The translations under genes and the position numbers were made by a program. The notes under the pieces were generated by a model. The model was not told the origin of the DNA, searched no databases, and worked only from the letters and a program-made list of their open reading frames with translations. From Streptomyces tauricus (GTDB taxonomy: Bacteria; Actinomycetota; Actinomycetes; Streptomycetales; Streptomycetaceae): a DNA stretch of 64,000 nt. Shown here piece after piece: positions 42,293 through 51,072 of this stretch (its first letter is position 1; the number at the start of each line of letters is the position of its first letter). The stretch covers positions 1 to 64,000 of the forward strand of contig NZ_BMVY01000029.1 in NCBI RefSeq assembly GCF_014650955.1, read 5' to 3'.

Positions 42293-43200
42293 CCACCGCC
42301 GCAGCACAGACCCGCGACGAGGCCCGGACACCCGTAAAGACCAGCGGAACCAAGGCAGTTGGGTCCAAGGACCGCAAGCCCTGGACGCCCAGCCAGATCG
42401 TGCTCACCCTCGTCGCCACCGCCGTCTCCGTGGTGTTCCTCGCGCCTCTGGTCTGGGCGCTGTTCACCTCGCTCAAGTCCGAGACCGAGGCCGTCGAGGT
42501 GCCGACGCACTGGCTGCCGGAGGAGTGGACGACCCAGGCCTGGTCGGCGATCTTCGAGACCGGCAACATCACCAACTGGTTCGTGAACTCGGTGGTGGTC
42601 TCGGTGTGCGTGACGGCCGTGGTCCTCACGGTCAGCGCGCTCGCCGGATACGGTTTCGCCCGCACGGAGTTCCGCGGCAAGAAAGCCCTGCTGGGCCTGG
42701 TCATGACCGGCCTGATGGTCTCCCCGGCGGTCCTCGGCGTGCCCCTCTTCACCACCGTCCAGCAGATGGGGATGGTCGACACCTACTGGGGCATGATCCT
42801 GCCGCAGTGCGCGCCCGCCGCGATGGTCTACATCCTCTACAAGTTCTTCCAGGGCATCCCGCACGAGCTGGAGGAGGCGGCCTTCATCGACGGCGCGGGC
42901 CGCTGGCGGGTCTTCTTCACCATCGTGCTCCCGCTCTCCCGCCCCTCCCTCGCCGCGGTCGGCATCTTCACGTTCATCGCGTCCTGGAACAACTTCCTGT
43001 GGCCGTACATGGTGACCAACAACCCCGACCTGATGACCATGCCGAACGGCATCGCGACCGTCATGAACTCGTACGGCATCCAGTGGGCCCAGCTCATGGC
43101 CGGCGGCCTGATGGCGGGCCTGCCGCTGATCATCGTGTTCGTCTTCTTCCAGCGCCAGATCGTGGCGGGCGTCGCGCACACGGGCCTCGCGGGCCAGTAG
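42289..43200 (+). CDS. ABC sugar importer, permease 2
   Basis: A 303-residue permease with six hydrophobic segments. The EAA loop reads LEEAAFIDGAGRWRVFFTIVLPLSRPSL. It overlaps permease 1 by 4 nt and precedes the GH43 gene by 49 nt. It completes the membrane part of the arabino-oligosaccharide importer. Confidence 0.9.
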   Translation: MTTAAAQTRDEARTPVKTSGTKAVGSKDRKPWTPSQIVLTLVATAVSVVFLAPLVWALFTSLKSETEAVEVPTHWLPEEWTTQAWSAIFETGNITNWFVNSVVVSVCVTAVVLTVSALAGYGFARTEFRGKKALLGLVMTGLMVSPAVLGVPLFTTVQQMGMVDTYWGMILPQCAPAAMVYILYKFFQGIPHELEEAAFIDGAGRWRVFFTIVLPLSRPSLAAVGIFTFIASWNNFLWPYMVTNNPDLMTMPNGIATVMNSYGIQWAQLMAGGLMAGLPLIIVFVFFQRQIVAGVAHTGLAGQ

Positions 43201-43249
43201 CCCTCAGTCCTTGTCCGTCATCCCGTAACTCCCCTCAAGGAGCTACCAG

Positions 43250-44215
43250 TTGAAGCGGTTCAGACTCGCCGCGGTACTCGCCGCGGCCCTCCTCGCCCTG
43301 CTCCCGACGACGGCGCAGGCGGCCGAGTACCCGGACCCCCTGCCTCTCACCGGCCAGCAGATCATCCACGACCCGACCGTCATCCGCCTCAAGTCGGGTG
43401 AGTACGCGGCCTATTCGACCGGCGGGATCATCGGCGCCCGCCTGTCGAAGGACCTCAGACACTGGGACGACGCGGGCAACGCCTTCGCCGAACCGCCGTC
43501 CTGGTGGTACGAGTACAACGACACCGGCGACCCCTGGGCCCCCGACATCTCCTACCGCGCGGGCCGCTACTGGCTCTACTACGCGGTCTCGTCCTGGGGC
43601 ACCAACCACTCCGCGATCGGCGTGGCCACCTCCGACTCCGGCCGGCCCGGCACCTGGACCGACCACGGCAAGGTCCTCACCTCCGGGACCACCGACACCT
43701 GGAACGCCATCGACCCGGCGATCACCAGGGCCGACGGCAAGCTGTGGATGGCGTTCGGCTCGTACTGGACCGGCATCCGCATGGTCGAACTGAACCCCGC
43801 CACCGGCAAGGCCGTCCCCGGCACGACGGTCCACCACCTGGCGACCCGCCCGGACGCCCCGTACGCGGTCGAGGGCCCGTACATCGTCAAGCACGGCCGT
43901 TTCCACTACCTGTTCGCCTCGTACGACGCGTGCTGCGCGGGCGTGAACAGCACGTACAAGATCCGGGTCGGCAGATCGGCCTCGATCACCGGCCCGTACG
44001 TGGACAGCACCGGCACCCCCCTCCTCCAGGGCGGCGGCGACCTCCTCCTGGAGGGCCACGGCAGATACATCGGCACGGGCGGCCAGTCGGTCTTCAGCGA
44101 CCGGGGCAAGGACTGGCTGGCGTACCACTACTACGACGCGCAGGACGAGGGCACCCCGAAGCTGGCGCTCAACCGCCTCAGCTGGTCGAAAGAGGGCTGG
44201 CCGAAGGTCTTTTAG
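43250..44215 (+). CDS. Secreted GH43 arabinanase/arabinosidase
   Basis: A 321-residue GH43 enzyme with TTG start at 43250, supported by AAGGAG 7 nt upstream. A signal peptide ends near AQA (residue 24). The three acidic residues of the five-blade propeller are visible: Asp41 (IIHDPTVI), Asp155 (NAIDPAI) and Glu208 (VEGPYIV). Strong similarity to the GH43 at 51167 (for example YDACCAG and LLEGHGRYIGTGGQSV) suggests endo-1,5-alpha-L-arabinanase activity. It lies in the importer operon and would cut arabinan outside the cell. Confidence 0.88.
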   Translation: MKRFRLAAVLAAALLALLPTTAQAAEYPDPLPLTGQQIIHDPTVIRLKSGEYAAYSTGGIIGARLSKDLRHWDDAGNAFAEPPSWWYEYNDTGDPWAPDISYRAGRYWLYYAVSSWGTNHSAIGVATSDSGRPGTWTDHGKVLTSGTTDTWNAIDPAITRADGKLWMAFGSYWTGIRMVELNPATGKAVPGTTVHHLATRPDAPYAVEGPYIVKHGRFHYLFASYDACCAGVNSTYKIRVGRSASITGPYVDSTGTPLLQGGGDLLLEGHGRYIGTGGQSVFSDRGKDWLAYHYYDAQDEGTPKLALNRLSWSKEGWPKVF

Positions 44216-44220
44216 CTATC

Positions 44221-44273
44221 AGGGGCGCGGGGCCGTGACCTGTGCGGCTCCGCCGCGTGGGCGCGACCAGCCA
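44221..44273. repeat. Long variant of the dispersed GGGGCGCGGGG element
   Basis: AGGGGCGCGGGGC followed by TGTGCGGCTCCGCCGCG and GGGCGCGACCAGCC, between the GH43 and GH51 genes. The centre can fold (GCGGCTCCGCCGC). It may cause partial termination between the two genes. Confidence 0.7.
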
Positions 44274-44332
44274 CCACGCACCCGCACCCGCCGACGAAAC
44301 CCGAGCCCCCTCCCGAAAGGCGAAAAGGCACC

Positions 44333-45847
44333 ATGCAAGAAAAGGCACGCTTCACCCTGGACCCCGCTTTCACGGTCGGCGAAGTAGACCCCCGCCTGTT
44401 CGGCTCGTTCGTAGAACACCTGGGCCGCTGCGTATACACCGGCATATACGAGCCCGGACACCCCACCGCCGACGAGGCGGGCCTCCGCCAGGACGTCCTC
44501 GACCTGGTGAGGGAACTCGGCGTCACAACGATCCGCTACCCCGGCGGCAACTTCGTCTCCGGCTACAAGTGGGAGGACTCGGTGGGCCCCGCCGAGGACC
44601 GCCCCCGCCGCCTGGACCTGGCCTGGCGCTCCACGGAGACGAACCGCTTCGGCCTGTCCGAGTACATCGCGTTCCTGAAGAAGCTCGGCCCTCACGCCGA
44701 GCCGATGATGGCGGTGAACCTCGGCACGAGAGGAGTCGCCGAGGCCCTGGAACTCCAGGAGTATGCCAACCACCCCTCGGGCACGGCGCTCTCCGACCTC
44801 CGCGTCGCGCACGGCGACAAGGATCCCTTCGCCATCCGCATGTGGTGCCTGGGCAACGAGATGGACGGCCCCTGGCAGACCGGGCACAAGACGGCCGAGG
44901 AGTACGGCCGCCTCGCCGCCGAGACGGCCCGCGCCATGCGGCAGATCGACCCGGGCGTCGAACTCGTCGCCTGCGGCTCCTCGGGCCAGTCGATGGAGAC
45001 CTTCGCGGAGTGGGAGGCCACGGTCCTGGCCGAGACGTACGACCTGGTCGACCACATCTCCCTGCACGCCTACTACGAGCCCCACGACGGAGACGTCGAC
45101 TCCTTCCTGGCCTCCGCCGTGGACATGGAGTCCTTCATCGAGAACGTGGTCGCCACCTGCGACCACATCGGCGCGCGGCTGAAGTCGAAGAAGCGGATCA
45201 ACCTCTCCTTCGACGAGTGGAACGTCTGGTACCTGTCGCGCACCCAGGAGGAGGCCGAGCGCAACCCGCTGGACTGGCCGGAGGCACCGCGCCTCCTGGA
45301 GGACAACTACAACGTCACCGACGCGGTGGTGTTCGGCTCGCTCCTGATAGCCCTGCTGCGGCACGCGGACCGGGTGACGATCGCGTGCCTGGCCCAGCTC
45401 GTCAACGTCATCGCGCCGGTCATGACCGAGCCGGGCGGCCCGGCCTGGCGCCAGACGACGTTCTTCCCGTTCGCGCAGGCCTCGCGCTACGGGCGGGGCG
45501 AGGTCCTCGACGTACGCGTGGACTCACCGACGTACGAGACCGCGAAGTACGGCGAGACGGACCTGCTGCACGCCACCGCCGTGCGCGCGGAGGACGGCTC
45601 GGTCACGGTCTTCGCCGTCAACCGCAGCCGAACGGAGTCACTGCCGCTGGAGGTCTCACTCGACGCCCTAAGCCTGACGACGGTGACGGAACACAGCGCC
45701 CTGTCCGACGAGGACCCGGACGCCCGCAACACCCTCACGGCCCCGGACCGGGTACGCCCGCACGACGTCCCGGGCACCACACTCCAGAACGGCAAACTCA
45801 CCACCACCCTGGACCCGCTGTCCTGGAACATGATCCGCCTGGTCTGA
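44333..45847 (+). CDS. GH51 alpha-L-arabinofuranosidase
   Basis: A 504-residue GH51 enzyme with no signal peptide, so it acts in the cytoplasm on imported oligosaccharides. The acid/base is Glu176 (CLGNEMDGPW) and the nucleophile Glu295 (SFDEWNVWY). The N-terminus RLFGSFVEHLGRCVYTGIYEP and the stretch IRYPGGNFVSGYKWED are family marks. The C-terminal beta domain ends LDPLSWNMIRLV. Length is normal for the family. It is the last gene of the importer operon and is followed by a strong hairpin. Confidence 0.94.
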   Translation: MQEKARFTLDPAFTVGEVDPRLFGSFVEHLGRCVYTGIYEPGHPTADEAGLRQDVLDLVRELGVTTIRYPGGNFVSGYKWEDSVGPAEDRPRRLDLAWRSTETNRFGLSEYIAFLKKLGPHAEPMMAVNLGTRGVAEALELQEYANHPSGTALSDLRVAHGDKDPFAIRMWCLGNEMDGPWQTGHKTAEEYGRLAAETARAMRQIDPGVELVACGSSGQSMETFAEWEATVLAETYDLVDHISLHAYYEPHDGDVDSFLASAVDMESFIENVVATCDHIGARLKSKKRINLSFDEWNVWYLSRTQEEAERNPLDWPEAPRLLEDNYNVTDAVVFGSLLIALLRHADRVTIACLAQLVNVIAPVMTEPGGPAWRQTTFFPFAQASRYGRGEVLDVRVDSPTYETAKYGETDLLHATAVRAEDGSVTVFAVNRSRTESLPLEVSLDALSLTTVTEHSALSDEDPDARNTLTAPDRVRPHDVPGTTLQNGKLTTTLDPLSWNMIRLV

Positions 45848-45880
45848 GCCGCCGCCCGCCCTCCGCGGCCCGGAAAGCCG

Positions 45881-45912
45881 CGGTGCCCCGGCCCTCCCCG
45901 GCCGGGGCACCG
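45881..45912 (+). terminator. Terminator hairpin after the GH51 gene
   Basis: A perfect 13-bp GC-rich stem (45881-45893 with 45900-45912) and a 6-nt loop, 33 nt after the GH51 stop. There is no T-run. Confidence 0.75.
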
Positions 45913-46070
45913 TCGGTCCGGCTCGGTCTGCCCGGCACCACCTGTGCGGCGTCCTCATCCCACGCTCAGGCAATCCTCAGCTCCGGCGCCTAGCGTCCCG
46001 TTCGTCCCTTCCGTCTCCCGAGGCGCTTTCCGGAGGGGCCTCGCGATACGACGGGACGGACACGGACACG

Positions 46071-46976
46071 ATGCGCACGCTGGTACTGCTCGCCCTGGCG
46101 GGCCTGGGCGCCCAGCTGGTGGACGGCAGCCTCGGTATGGCCTACGGCGTGACCTCGACCACCCTGCTGCTCTCCCTGGGCACCAACCCGGCCGCCGCCT
46201 CCGCCACGGTCCACCTCGCGGAGATCGGGACGACCCTGATGTCCGGCGCCTCGCACTGGCGCTTCGGGAACGTGGACTGGAGGGTCGTCGTCCGGATCGG
46301 GGTGCCCGGAGCCGTCGGGTCGTTCCTCGGGGCGACCGTCCTGTCCGGGCTGTCCACCGGGACCGCCGAGCCGCTGATGTCCCTGATCCTGCTGGGGCTC
46401 GGGCTGTACGTCATGTCCCGGTTCACCTTTCGCGGCCTGCCCGAGGGCAATCTCGGCAAGCCGCTGCGCAGACGGTTCCTGTCGCCGCTCGGCCTCGTCG
46501 CCGGGTTCCTCGACGCGACCGGCGGAGGCGGCTGGGGGCCGGTCGGTACCCCGGCGCTGCTGGCCGGCGGCCGGATGGAGCCGCGCAAGGTCATCGGGTC
46601 CATCGACACCAGCGAGTTCCTCGTCGCCGTCGCCGCCAGCCTCGGTTTCCTCTTCTCCCTCGGCTCCCAGGGCCTGAACTGGCGCTGGGTCGCCGCGTTC
46701 CTGATCGGCGGCCTGATCGCGGCGCCCGTCGCGGCCTGGCTGGTGCGCCTGCTGCCCCCGCGCGTCCTGGGCTCGGCGGTCGGCGGCGTCATCGTCGTCA
46801 CCAACGTCCGTACGCTGCTCAAGAGCGACTGGGTGGCCGCCCCGGGCGCGGTGAGTGCGGGTGTGTACGTGCTGCTGTACGCCCTGTGGGCCGGGGCGCT
46901 CGCGTACTCGATCCGCGCCCACCGCAAGGAGAGGGCGGGGGAGAGGGAGAGGCCTCTGGCTTCCCTGGACGCCTAG
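46071..46976 (+). CDS. TSUP family (sulfite exporter TauE/SafE-like) permease
   Basis: A 301-residue membrane protein with about eight hydrophobic helices. The first repeat reads LVDGSLGMAYGVTSTTLLLSLGTNPAAASATVHLAEIGTTLMSGASHW and the second GFLDATGGGGWGPVGTPALLAGGRMEPRKVIGSIDTSEFLVAVAAS, the two-fold pattern of TSUP proteins. These move sulfite, thiosulfate or organosulfonates. The ribosome site is weak. It stands alone, and I see no sulfur genes beside it, so the substrate is open. Confidence 0.88.
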   Translation: MRTLVLLALAGLGAQLVDGSLGMAYGVTSTTLLLSLGTNPAAASATVHLAEIGTTLMSGASHWRFGNVDWRVVVRIGVPGAVGSFLGATVLSGLSTGTAEPLMSLILLGLGLYVMSRFTFRGLPEGNLGKPLRRRFLSPLGLVAGFLDATGGGGWGPVGTPALLAGGRMEPRKVIGSIDTSEFLVAVAASLGFLFSLGSQGLNWRWVAAFLIGGLIAAPVAAWLVRLLPPRVLGSAVGGVIVVTNVRTLLKSDWVAAPGAVSAGVYVLLYALWAGALAYSIRAHRKERAGERERPLASLDA

Positions 46977-46984
46977 GGGCCCCA

Positions 46985-47014
46985 GGGACGCGGGGAACGG
47001 CGCGACGACCAGCC
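46985..47014. repeat. Dispersed GGGACGCGGGGAACGGCGC element
   Basis: A copy followed by GACGACCAGCC, just after the TSUP stop and in the convergent gap with the regulator at 47162. Confidence 0.75.
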
Positions 47015-47113
47015 TCACCGAACCCGCACCCGACACGGCCTCGCATCCGGCACGGACCCCGCACGGACCCCGCACGGACCCACACACGCCGGTGCCCCGC
47101 GCGGGAGCGCGAC

Positions 47114-47150
47114 CGCGGCGAATGACCTCCCCCGTGGGCCATTCGCCGCG
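47114..47150. terminator. Bidirectional hairpin between TSUP and PucR-type genes
   Basis: A perfect 11-bp inverted repeat (47114-47124 with 47140-47150) and a 15-nt loop, only 12 nt beyond the stop of the minus-strand regulator. Confidence 0.6.
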
Positions 47151-47161
47151 CACTGTGGACG

Positions 47162-48760
47162 TTATGAGGCGACGTCCGCCGACGACCACCGTGCACGCTG
47201 GCCAGATTCGGCCGGTGGGTGTGCACGCTGTCCAGCGCCCGTCACGCGCAGGGCGTGTACCAGGTCGTGCACGCCCGAGCCGGTGGTCAGCAGATCGCGG
47301 TTGAGGAGGCGTTCGGCGGCGCGCAGATGGGCGCGGACCGTGTTGCGGCTCAGCCCCACCCGCGCGGCCGTCCGCTGCGCGTCGGTGTTGGCGTCGATCC
47401 AGGCCTCCACGGTGACGTACAGATCGCGGTGCCGGGTGTCGCGCAGAGGGCGCAGGAAGGGTTCCGCCCACGCCGTCGCGGGGGAGGTGCGCAGGAGTTC
47501 CCCGAGCGGGGGCGCGACCAGCTGGACCGTGTCGGTCTGGGCGGCGGAGTCGGCGGGGTCGCTCTGGAGCGCGGTGAGGGACAGGGCCAGATCGAGCGTG
47601 GCGCGGGTGCGGACCTCGCCGAGGTCGACGCCCAGCGCCTCCTCCGCCCGGCGGCAGTGGGCCGTGACGGTGGTGCGGCTGAGGTGCAGCAGCCGGGCCA
47701 CGCCGGACCGGGAGAACGTCACCGCGAGGCGGACGACGTCCTCGGTGGGCTTGGGGACGGACTGCAGCGGTTCCAGATAGGCCCGCGCCCAGGCGAGGGC
47801 CGCCCGGCGCGGCAGTACGTGCACCAGCGAGGGCCGGCCCCGGTAGGCGGCCAGCCGGCCGGGGGAGTTGCGGGCGACGGCGAGGGCGTGCACGGCCTCG
47901 TTGTAGGCCTCGCCCGTGGCGGCGAGCGGATGGGGCCTGCTGACGCCGAGCGCGTACCCCGGGTTCTTCGCGACGAGCCGCCGCAGCACCTCGCCCTGCC
48001 GGAACCGGCCGCCCCCGGACTCCGGGTCCTCGACGGCGACGGGGCAGATCAACTGCTCCTTGAAGACCGGGCAGTTCACCATCAGACCCGGGCCGTGGTA
48101 ACCCGACGGGTCCAGATAGGTCCGGGTCAACCGGTCGCGGTCGGCGGGCGGGCAGTGCAGGAGATGGACGCGTACGCGCTCCGCGTTCAGCAGCGGCGGT
48201 ACGTCCCCGGTGGTCATCCGGCGTGCCATGGTGACGTCCCCGGCGAGCAGCGCGGTCAGTACCGCGAAGCGCAGTTGCGCCGCCTTCGCCTCGTACCCGC
48301 GCGTGCCGCCGTCGGCGTCCGACGCCCTGCCCAGCAGGTCGAGGATGCCGCCGGCCTGCGAGGCCAGGGCTGCGGCCTCCCGCGACAGCGCCGACGCGCT
48401 GACCGTCACCAGTACCGGGCGCGGTTCGCGTCCGCCGAAGGCCTCCAGGCGCACCTCCCGCTCGCCGACCCGTGTGGTGGCCGCGGCCAGCCGTCCGCCG
48501 GACAGCCGCTCCACCTGCTCCGTCAGCGCGTCCGCGATCCGCCGGGGGAAGCCGGCCGTGGCCGCCTCGACCGCACCCTCGCGGCCGATCCACGCGACGT
48601 GCGCCCCGGTCCGGCGCCCGAGCCAGTCCAGTACCTCCGCCGGGGTGCCCTGCCGCCGTACGAACCGCAGCAGTTCGTCGACGTCCTCCCCGTGTCCCGG
48701 CACCCCCACAGCTCTCACGCACCTTCCCTGCCCCGCGTCCACGGTCCGCCAGGGGGGCAC
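47162..48760 (-). CDS. PucR-like regulator with two HTH segments
   Basis: A regulator of about 532 residues. Two HTH-like segments lie in the C-terminal half: ARLLHLSRTTVTAHCRRAEEALGV near residue 370 and AARVGLSRNTVRAHLRAAERLLN near 485. The N-terminal 300 residues look like a sensor region without a clear family. The start is uncertain: GTG 48760 has GGGGAG 9 nt upstream, GTG 48787 overlaps the LysR stop by 4 nt, and a third GTG lies at 48718. It may be coupled to the LysR gene. Targets unknown. Confidence 0.75.
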   Translation of the reverse strand: MPPWRTVDAGQGRCVRAVGVPGHGEDVDELLRFVRRQGTPAEVLDWLGRRTGAHVAWIGREGAVEAATAGFPRRIADALTEQVERLSGGRLAAATTRVGEREVRLEAFGGREPRPVLVTVSASALSREAAALASQAGGILDLLGRASDADGGTRGYEAKAAQLRFAVLTALLAGDVTMARRMTTGDVPPLLNAERVRVHLLHCPPADRDRLTRTYLDPSGYHGPGLMVNCPVFKEQLICPVAVEDPESGGGRFRQGEVLRRLVAKNPGYALGVSRPHPLAATGEAYNEAVHALAVARNSPGRLAAYRGRPSLVHVLPRRAALAWARAYLEPLQSVPKPTEDVVRLAVTFSRSGVARLLHLSRTTVTAHCRRAEEALGVDLGEVRTRATLDLALSLTALQSDPADSAAQTDTVQLVAPPLGELLRTSPATAWAEPFLRPLRDTRHRDLYVTVEAWIDANTDAQRTAARVGLSRNTVRAHLRAAERLLNRDLLTTGSGVHDLVHALRVTGAGQRAHPPAESGQRARWSSADVAS

Positions 48761-48783
48761 CCTAGTGCGCTCCCCTGTGACGG

Positions 48784-49689
48784 TCACGCCACCGCTGTGG
48801 GTGCCAGTTCCCGGAGTTCGGCGAGGGCCGCCGCGACGGCCGGGCGCTCATGGCCCCCGGCGCGGGTGCAGGTGAGGAGTTTGCGGTGCGGGTCGCCCGC
48901 GCAGCGGACGCGGGTGATCGGCAGATGGGGAGGCAGATGGGCGAGCCGGGGGACGAGGGCGACACCGAGGCCGTGCGCGACGAGGTGGGCCATGACGTTC
49001 CAGTCCATGGCCAGGTGAACGACGTCGGGGGTGAAGCCCGCGGCGCCGCATGCGGACAGCACGTGCGGTCGGCAGGGGCTGTCGGCGACCGGCGCGATCC
49101 AGTCCTCGCGCGCGGCCTCCGCGAGGTCGATCAGCTCGCGTCCCGCCAGCCGGTGCGTGCCGGGTACGACCAGGTCGAACGGGTCGTCCAGCAGCGGCCG
49201 TTGGTCGAAGCGGGCGTCGCCGGGCGGTGGGTTGCGCGGGGTCACCTCGACGACCGCGAGGTCGGCCCTGCCCTCGAAGAGCAGGTCGAAGCCCTCCAGG
49301 ACGGCCGCCTCCTGGATGCGTACGGAGAGCCGGGGATGGCGTGCGCGCAGCCGGGCCGCCATCGGGGCCAGCAGTACCGAGGCGGCCGTCGGGACACCGC
49401 TCACCCGCAGCAGTCCGGCCGGATCGTCGTGGTCGGCGCGCAGGTCCAGCTCGGCCTGGTCCCAGCGGGCCTGGATCGCGTCGGCGTGCGTGATCAGGCT
49501 GCGCGCGGCGGGGGTCAGCCGCACGCCGCGGCCCTGCGGTTCCAGCAGGTCGACTCCCAGCTCACGGGCGAGCAGGCGGACCTGCTGGGAGGCGGCGGAG
49601 GTCGTCAGATGCAGGGCGCGGGCGGCGGCGGTGACGGTGCCGTAGTGCTCGACGGCGCGCAGGACATGGAGTCGCCGCAGATCAATCAT
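48784..49689 (-). CDS. LysR family transcriptional regulator
   Basis: A 301-residue LysR regulator. The N-terminal HTH is LRRLHVLRAVEHYGTVTAAARALHLTTSAASQQVRLLARELG. The effector domain starts GLLRVSGVPTAASVLLAPMAARLRARHP and includes LVVPGTHRLAGREL. Length and layout are normal. It is divergent from the small zinc-ribbon gene, with 163 nt between that contain a dispersed repeat. The PucR-like regulator follows with at most a short gap. No effector can be named. Confidence 0.9.
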   Translation of the reverse strand: MIDLRRLHVLRAVEHYGTVTAAARALHLTTSAASQQVRLLARELGVDLLEPQGRGVRLTPAARSLITHADAIQARWDQAELDLRADHDDPAGLLRVSGVPTAASVLLAPMAARLRARHPRLSVRIQEAAVLEGFDLLFEGRADLAVVEVTPRNPPPGDARFDQRPLLDDPFDLVVPGTHRLAGRELIDLAEAAREDWIAPVADSPCRPHVLSACGAAGFTPDVVHLAMDWNVMAHLVAHGLGVALVPRLAHLPPHLPITRVRCAGDPHRKLLTCTRAGGHERPAVAAALAELRELAPTAVA

Positions 49690-49782
49690 GAAGCCCAGGC
49701 TTAAGGGTCACGTCCGGAAAGTCAACGTGGACGCACACGGTCGTTCCGTTACACCCTGGGGTGTACCGAGTCCTTCCGCTTC

Positions 49783-49823
49783 CGGGGGCGCGGGGAACTG
49801 CGCAGTCAGCCCTCACGCACCCG
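49783..49823. repeat. Dispersed GGGGGCGCGGGGAACTGCGC element
   Basis: A copy continued by AGTCAGCCCTCACGCACCCGC in the divergent gap between LysR and the zinc-ribbon gene, 30 nt upstream of the latter's start. Confidence 0.75.
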
Positions 49824-49852
49824 CGGCCGAACCACACGTAAGGAGCCCACAC

Positions 49853-50065
49853 ATGACCAGCGCGGCGACAGCGCACCGCACGCCCGCCGGCGAGGCGTGC
49901 CCGTACTGCGGGTGGCCGGACCGTGCGGAGCCGTTCCAGGTGGTGTCCCGGCACGGCACCGCGGAGGGCCACACGGTGTGGACCCGTTGCGGGTGCGGCT
50001 CGCTCCAGGTGCGGGTCGTCGACGCGCGGGGCATGCGGGTGCTCAGCCGTAGTGGGCGGGGGTGA
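49853..50065 (+). CDS. Small zinc-ribbon-like protein (70 residues)
   Basis: A 70-residue protein, ATG at 49853 with AAGGAG 8 nt upstream; the longer open frame upstream has no ribosome site. CPYCGW near residue 16 and RCGCGS near residue 46 give four cysteines spaced as in a zinc ribbon. The rest is beta-rich (FQVVSRHG, LQVRVVDARG). It may bind zinc and nucleic acid; no function is known. It is convergent with the dioxygenase gene. Confidence 0.7.
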   Translation: MTSAATAHRTPAGEACPYCGWPDRAEPFQVVSRHGTAEGHTVWTRCGCGSLQVRVVDARGMRVLSRSGRG

Positions 50066-50069
50066 GTGT

Positions 50070-50116
50070 TCGGGGTGCGGGCCGGTGGGGGCGACCCCCA
50101 CCGGCCCGCACCCCGA
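50070..50116. terminator. Perfect 22-bp hairpin, bidirectional terminator
   Basis: Arms 50070-50091 and 50095-50116 are perfectly complementary with a 3-nt loop. It starts 5 nt after the zinc-ribbon stop and ends 11 nt before the dioxygenase stop. Confidence 0.85.
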
Positions 50117-50127
50117 CGAGTGGCCGA

Positions 50128-50889
50128 TCAGGAGGTCTCGACGCCCAGCGTCAAGGAACCCGCGTACCCGGCAGTCGTCGAACTGCCCAGCGCGGTCAGG
50201 GTCAGCAGACCGGAAGCCGCACCTCCGTCGTCGTAGATGCCGTCCTGCGCGAGCGTGGTCCGCGGCACGGTGTTCGCCGCGTACACCGGCAGCGCCGCGA
50301 CCCTCGTGGTGATGGCCTCGTTGAAGAACAGCTGCCCGGTGTGCAGTTCCTGACCGCCTTCGAACGAGCCGTCGGAGGTCAGCGTGACGTCGGTGTGCAC
50401 CTTGATGTGGATGTGGATGCACCGCCCCCGGTACCAGCCGGGGTAGACCGTCGTGATCTTCGCGACGCCGTCGGTGCCCGTGAGGACCCCGCCGCGCAGG
50501 AACGTGCCGTTGTCGGGTTCGTCGTGCCCGTTGCCGCCGACGAACCCGGAGTACTCGCCGAGCGCGTCGCAGTGCCAGATCTCCACCAGCGCGCTGTCGA
50601 GCGGGGCGCAGGTGTCGTCGTCGACGACGGTGAGCGTGAGCTCAAGCGGAATGCCGGTCTTGTCCTCGCTGATGTCGGCGCGGACGAGTTGTCCGTCGAG
50701 GTAGTAGGGGCCTTCGGTCATCTCCTTCGTGAGGGTGCAGACGGCTGCGGCGGCGGCCGGCTGCTGGTCGGCAGCCGTAGTGGGGGCCGTGGTGGGGGCC
50801 TCGGGGAGCGTGGCACCGACGGCCAGGGTGGCCGCGGTGGCGCCTGTCGCTACGAGCACGGTTCGACGTCCGATCGATGTGTCTGTCAT
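50128..50889 (-). CDS. Secreted intradiol ring-cleavage dioxygenase
   Basis: A 253-residue protein from ATG 50889. The N-terminus MTDTSIGRRTVLVATGATAATLAVG is a twin-arginine-type signal. The dioxygenase fold shows EGPYYLDG, VEIWHCDALGEYSGF and TVYPGWYRGRCIHIHIKVH, which hold the two Tyr and two His iron ligands. Such enzymes split catechol-type rings; secreted ones in Streptomyces are linked to lignin-derived aromatics. An in-frame ATG at 50940 is less likely because it would bury the signal. No aromatic pathway genes are adjacent. Confidence 0.87.
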   Translation of the reverse strand: MTDTSIGRRTVLVATGATAATLAVGATLPEAPTTAPTTAADQQPAAAAAVCTLTKEMTEGPYYLDGQLVRADISEDKTGIPLELTLTVVDDDTCAPLDSALVEIWHCDALGEYSGFVGGNGHDEPDNGTFLRGGVLTGTDGVAKITTVYPGWYRGRCIHIHIKVHTDVTLTSDGSFEGGQELHTGQLFFNEAITTRVAALPVYAANTVPRTTLAQDGIYDDGGAASGLLTLTALGSSTTAGYAGSLTLGVETS

Positions 50890-51028
50890 GAACACGGCAC
50901 CGTAGAAACGGAATCTGTCGAATCGCTGTGGGTCAGGCAAAGTGACGAGGCGTCAAGTCTGTTGTGAGACAGCGGCGACGCCGAAAAACTTTCGACGCTT
51001 ACCGGGGCGCGCGGGGCTGTGTGAACCG

Positions 51029-51057
51029 TTGACGCGCAAGGGGTTCGATTCTACGTT
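51029..51057 (+). promoter_or_regulatory. Promoter of the GH43 pair
   Basis: TTGACG (51029-51034) and TACGTT (51052-51057), 17 bp apart, the same layout as the importer promoter at 39891. The predicted leader is about 100 nt. Confidence 0.62.
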
Positions 51058-51072
51058 CCGGTCATCCCTCTC

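Noticed and set aside
45990-48722. 910-codon minus-strand frame spanning TSUP and PucR genes
   Set aside because: It overlaps two well-supported genes in other frames and shows only Arg/Gly-rich shadow sequence.
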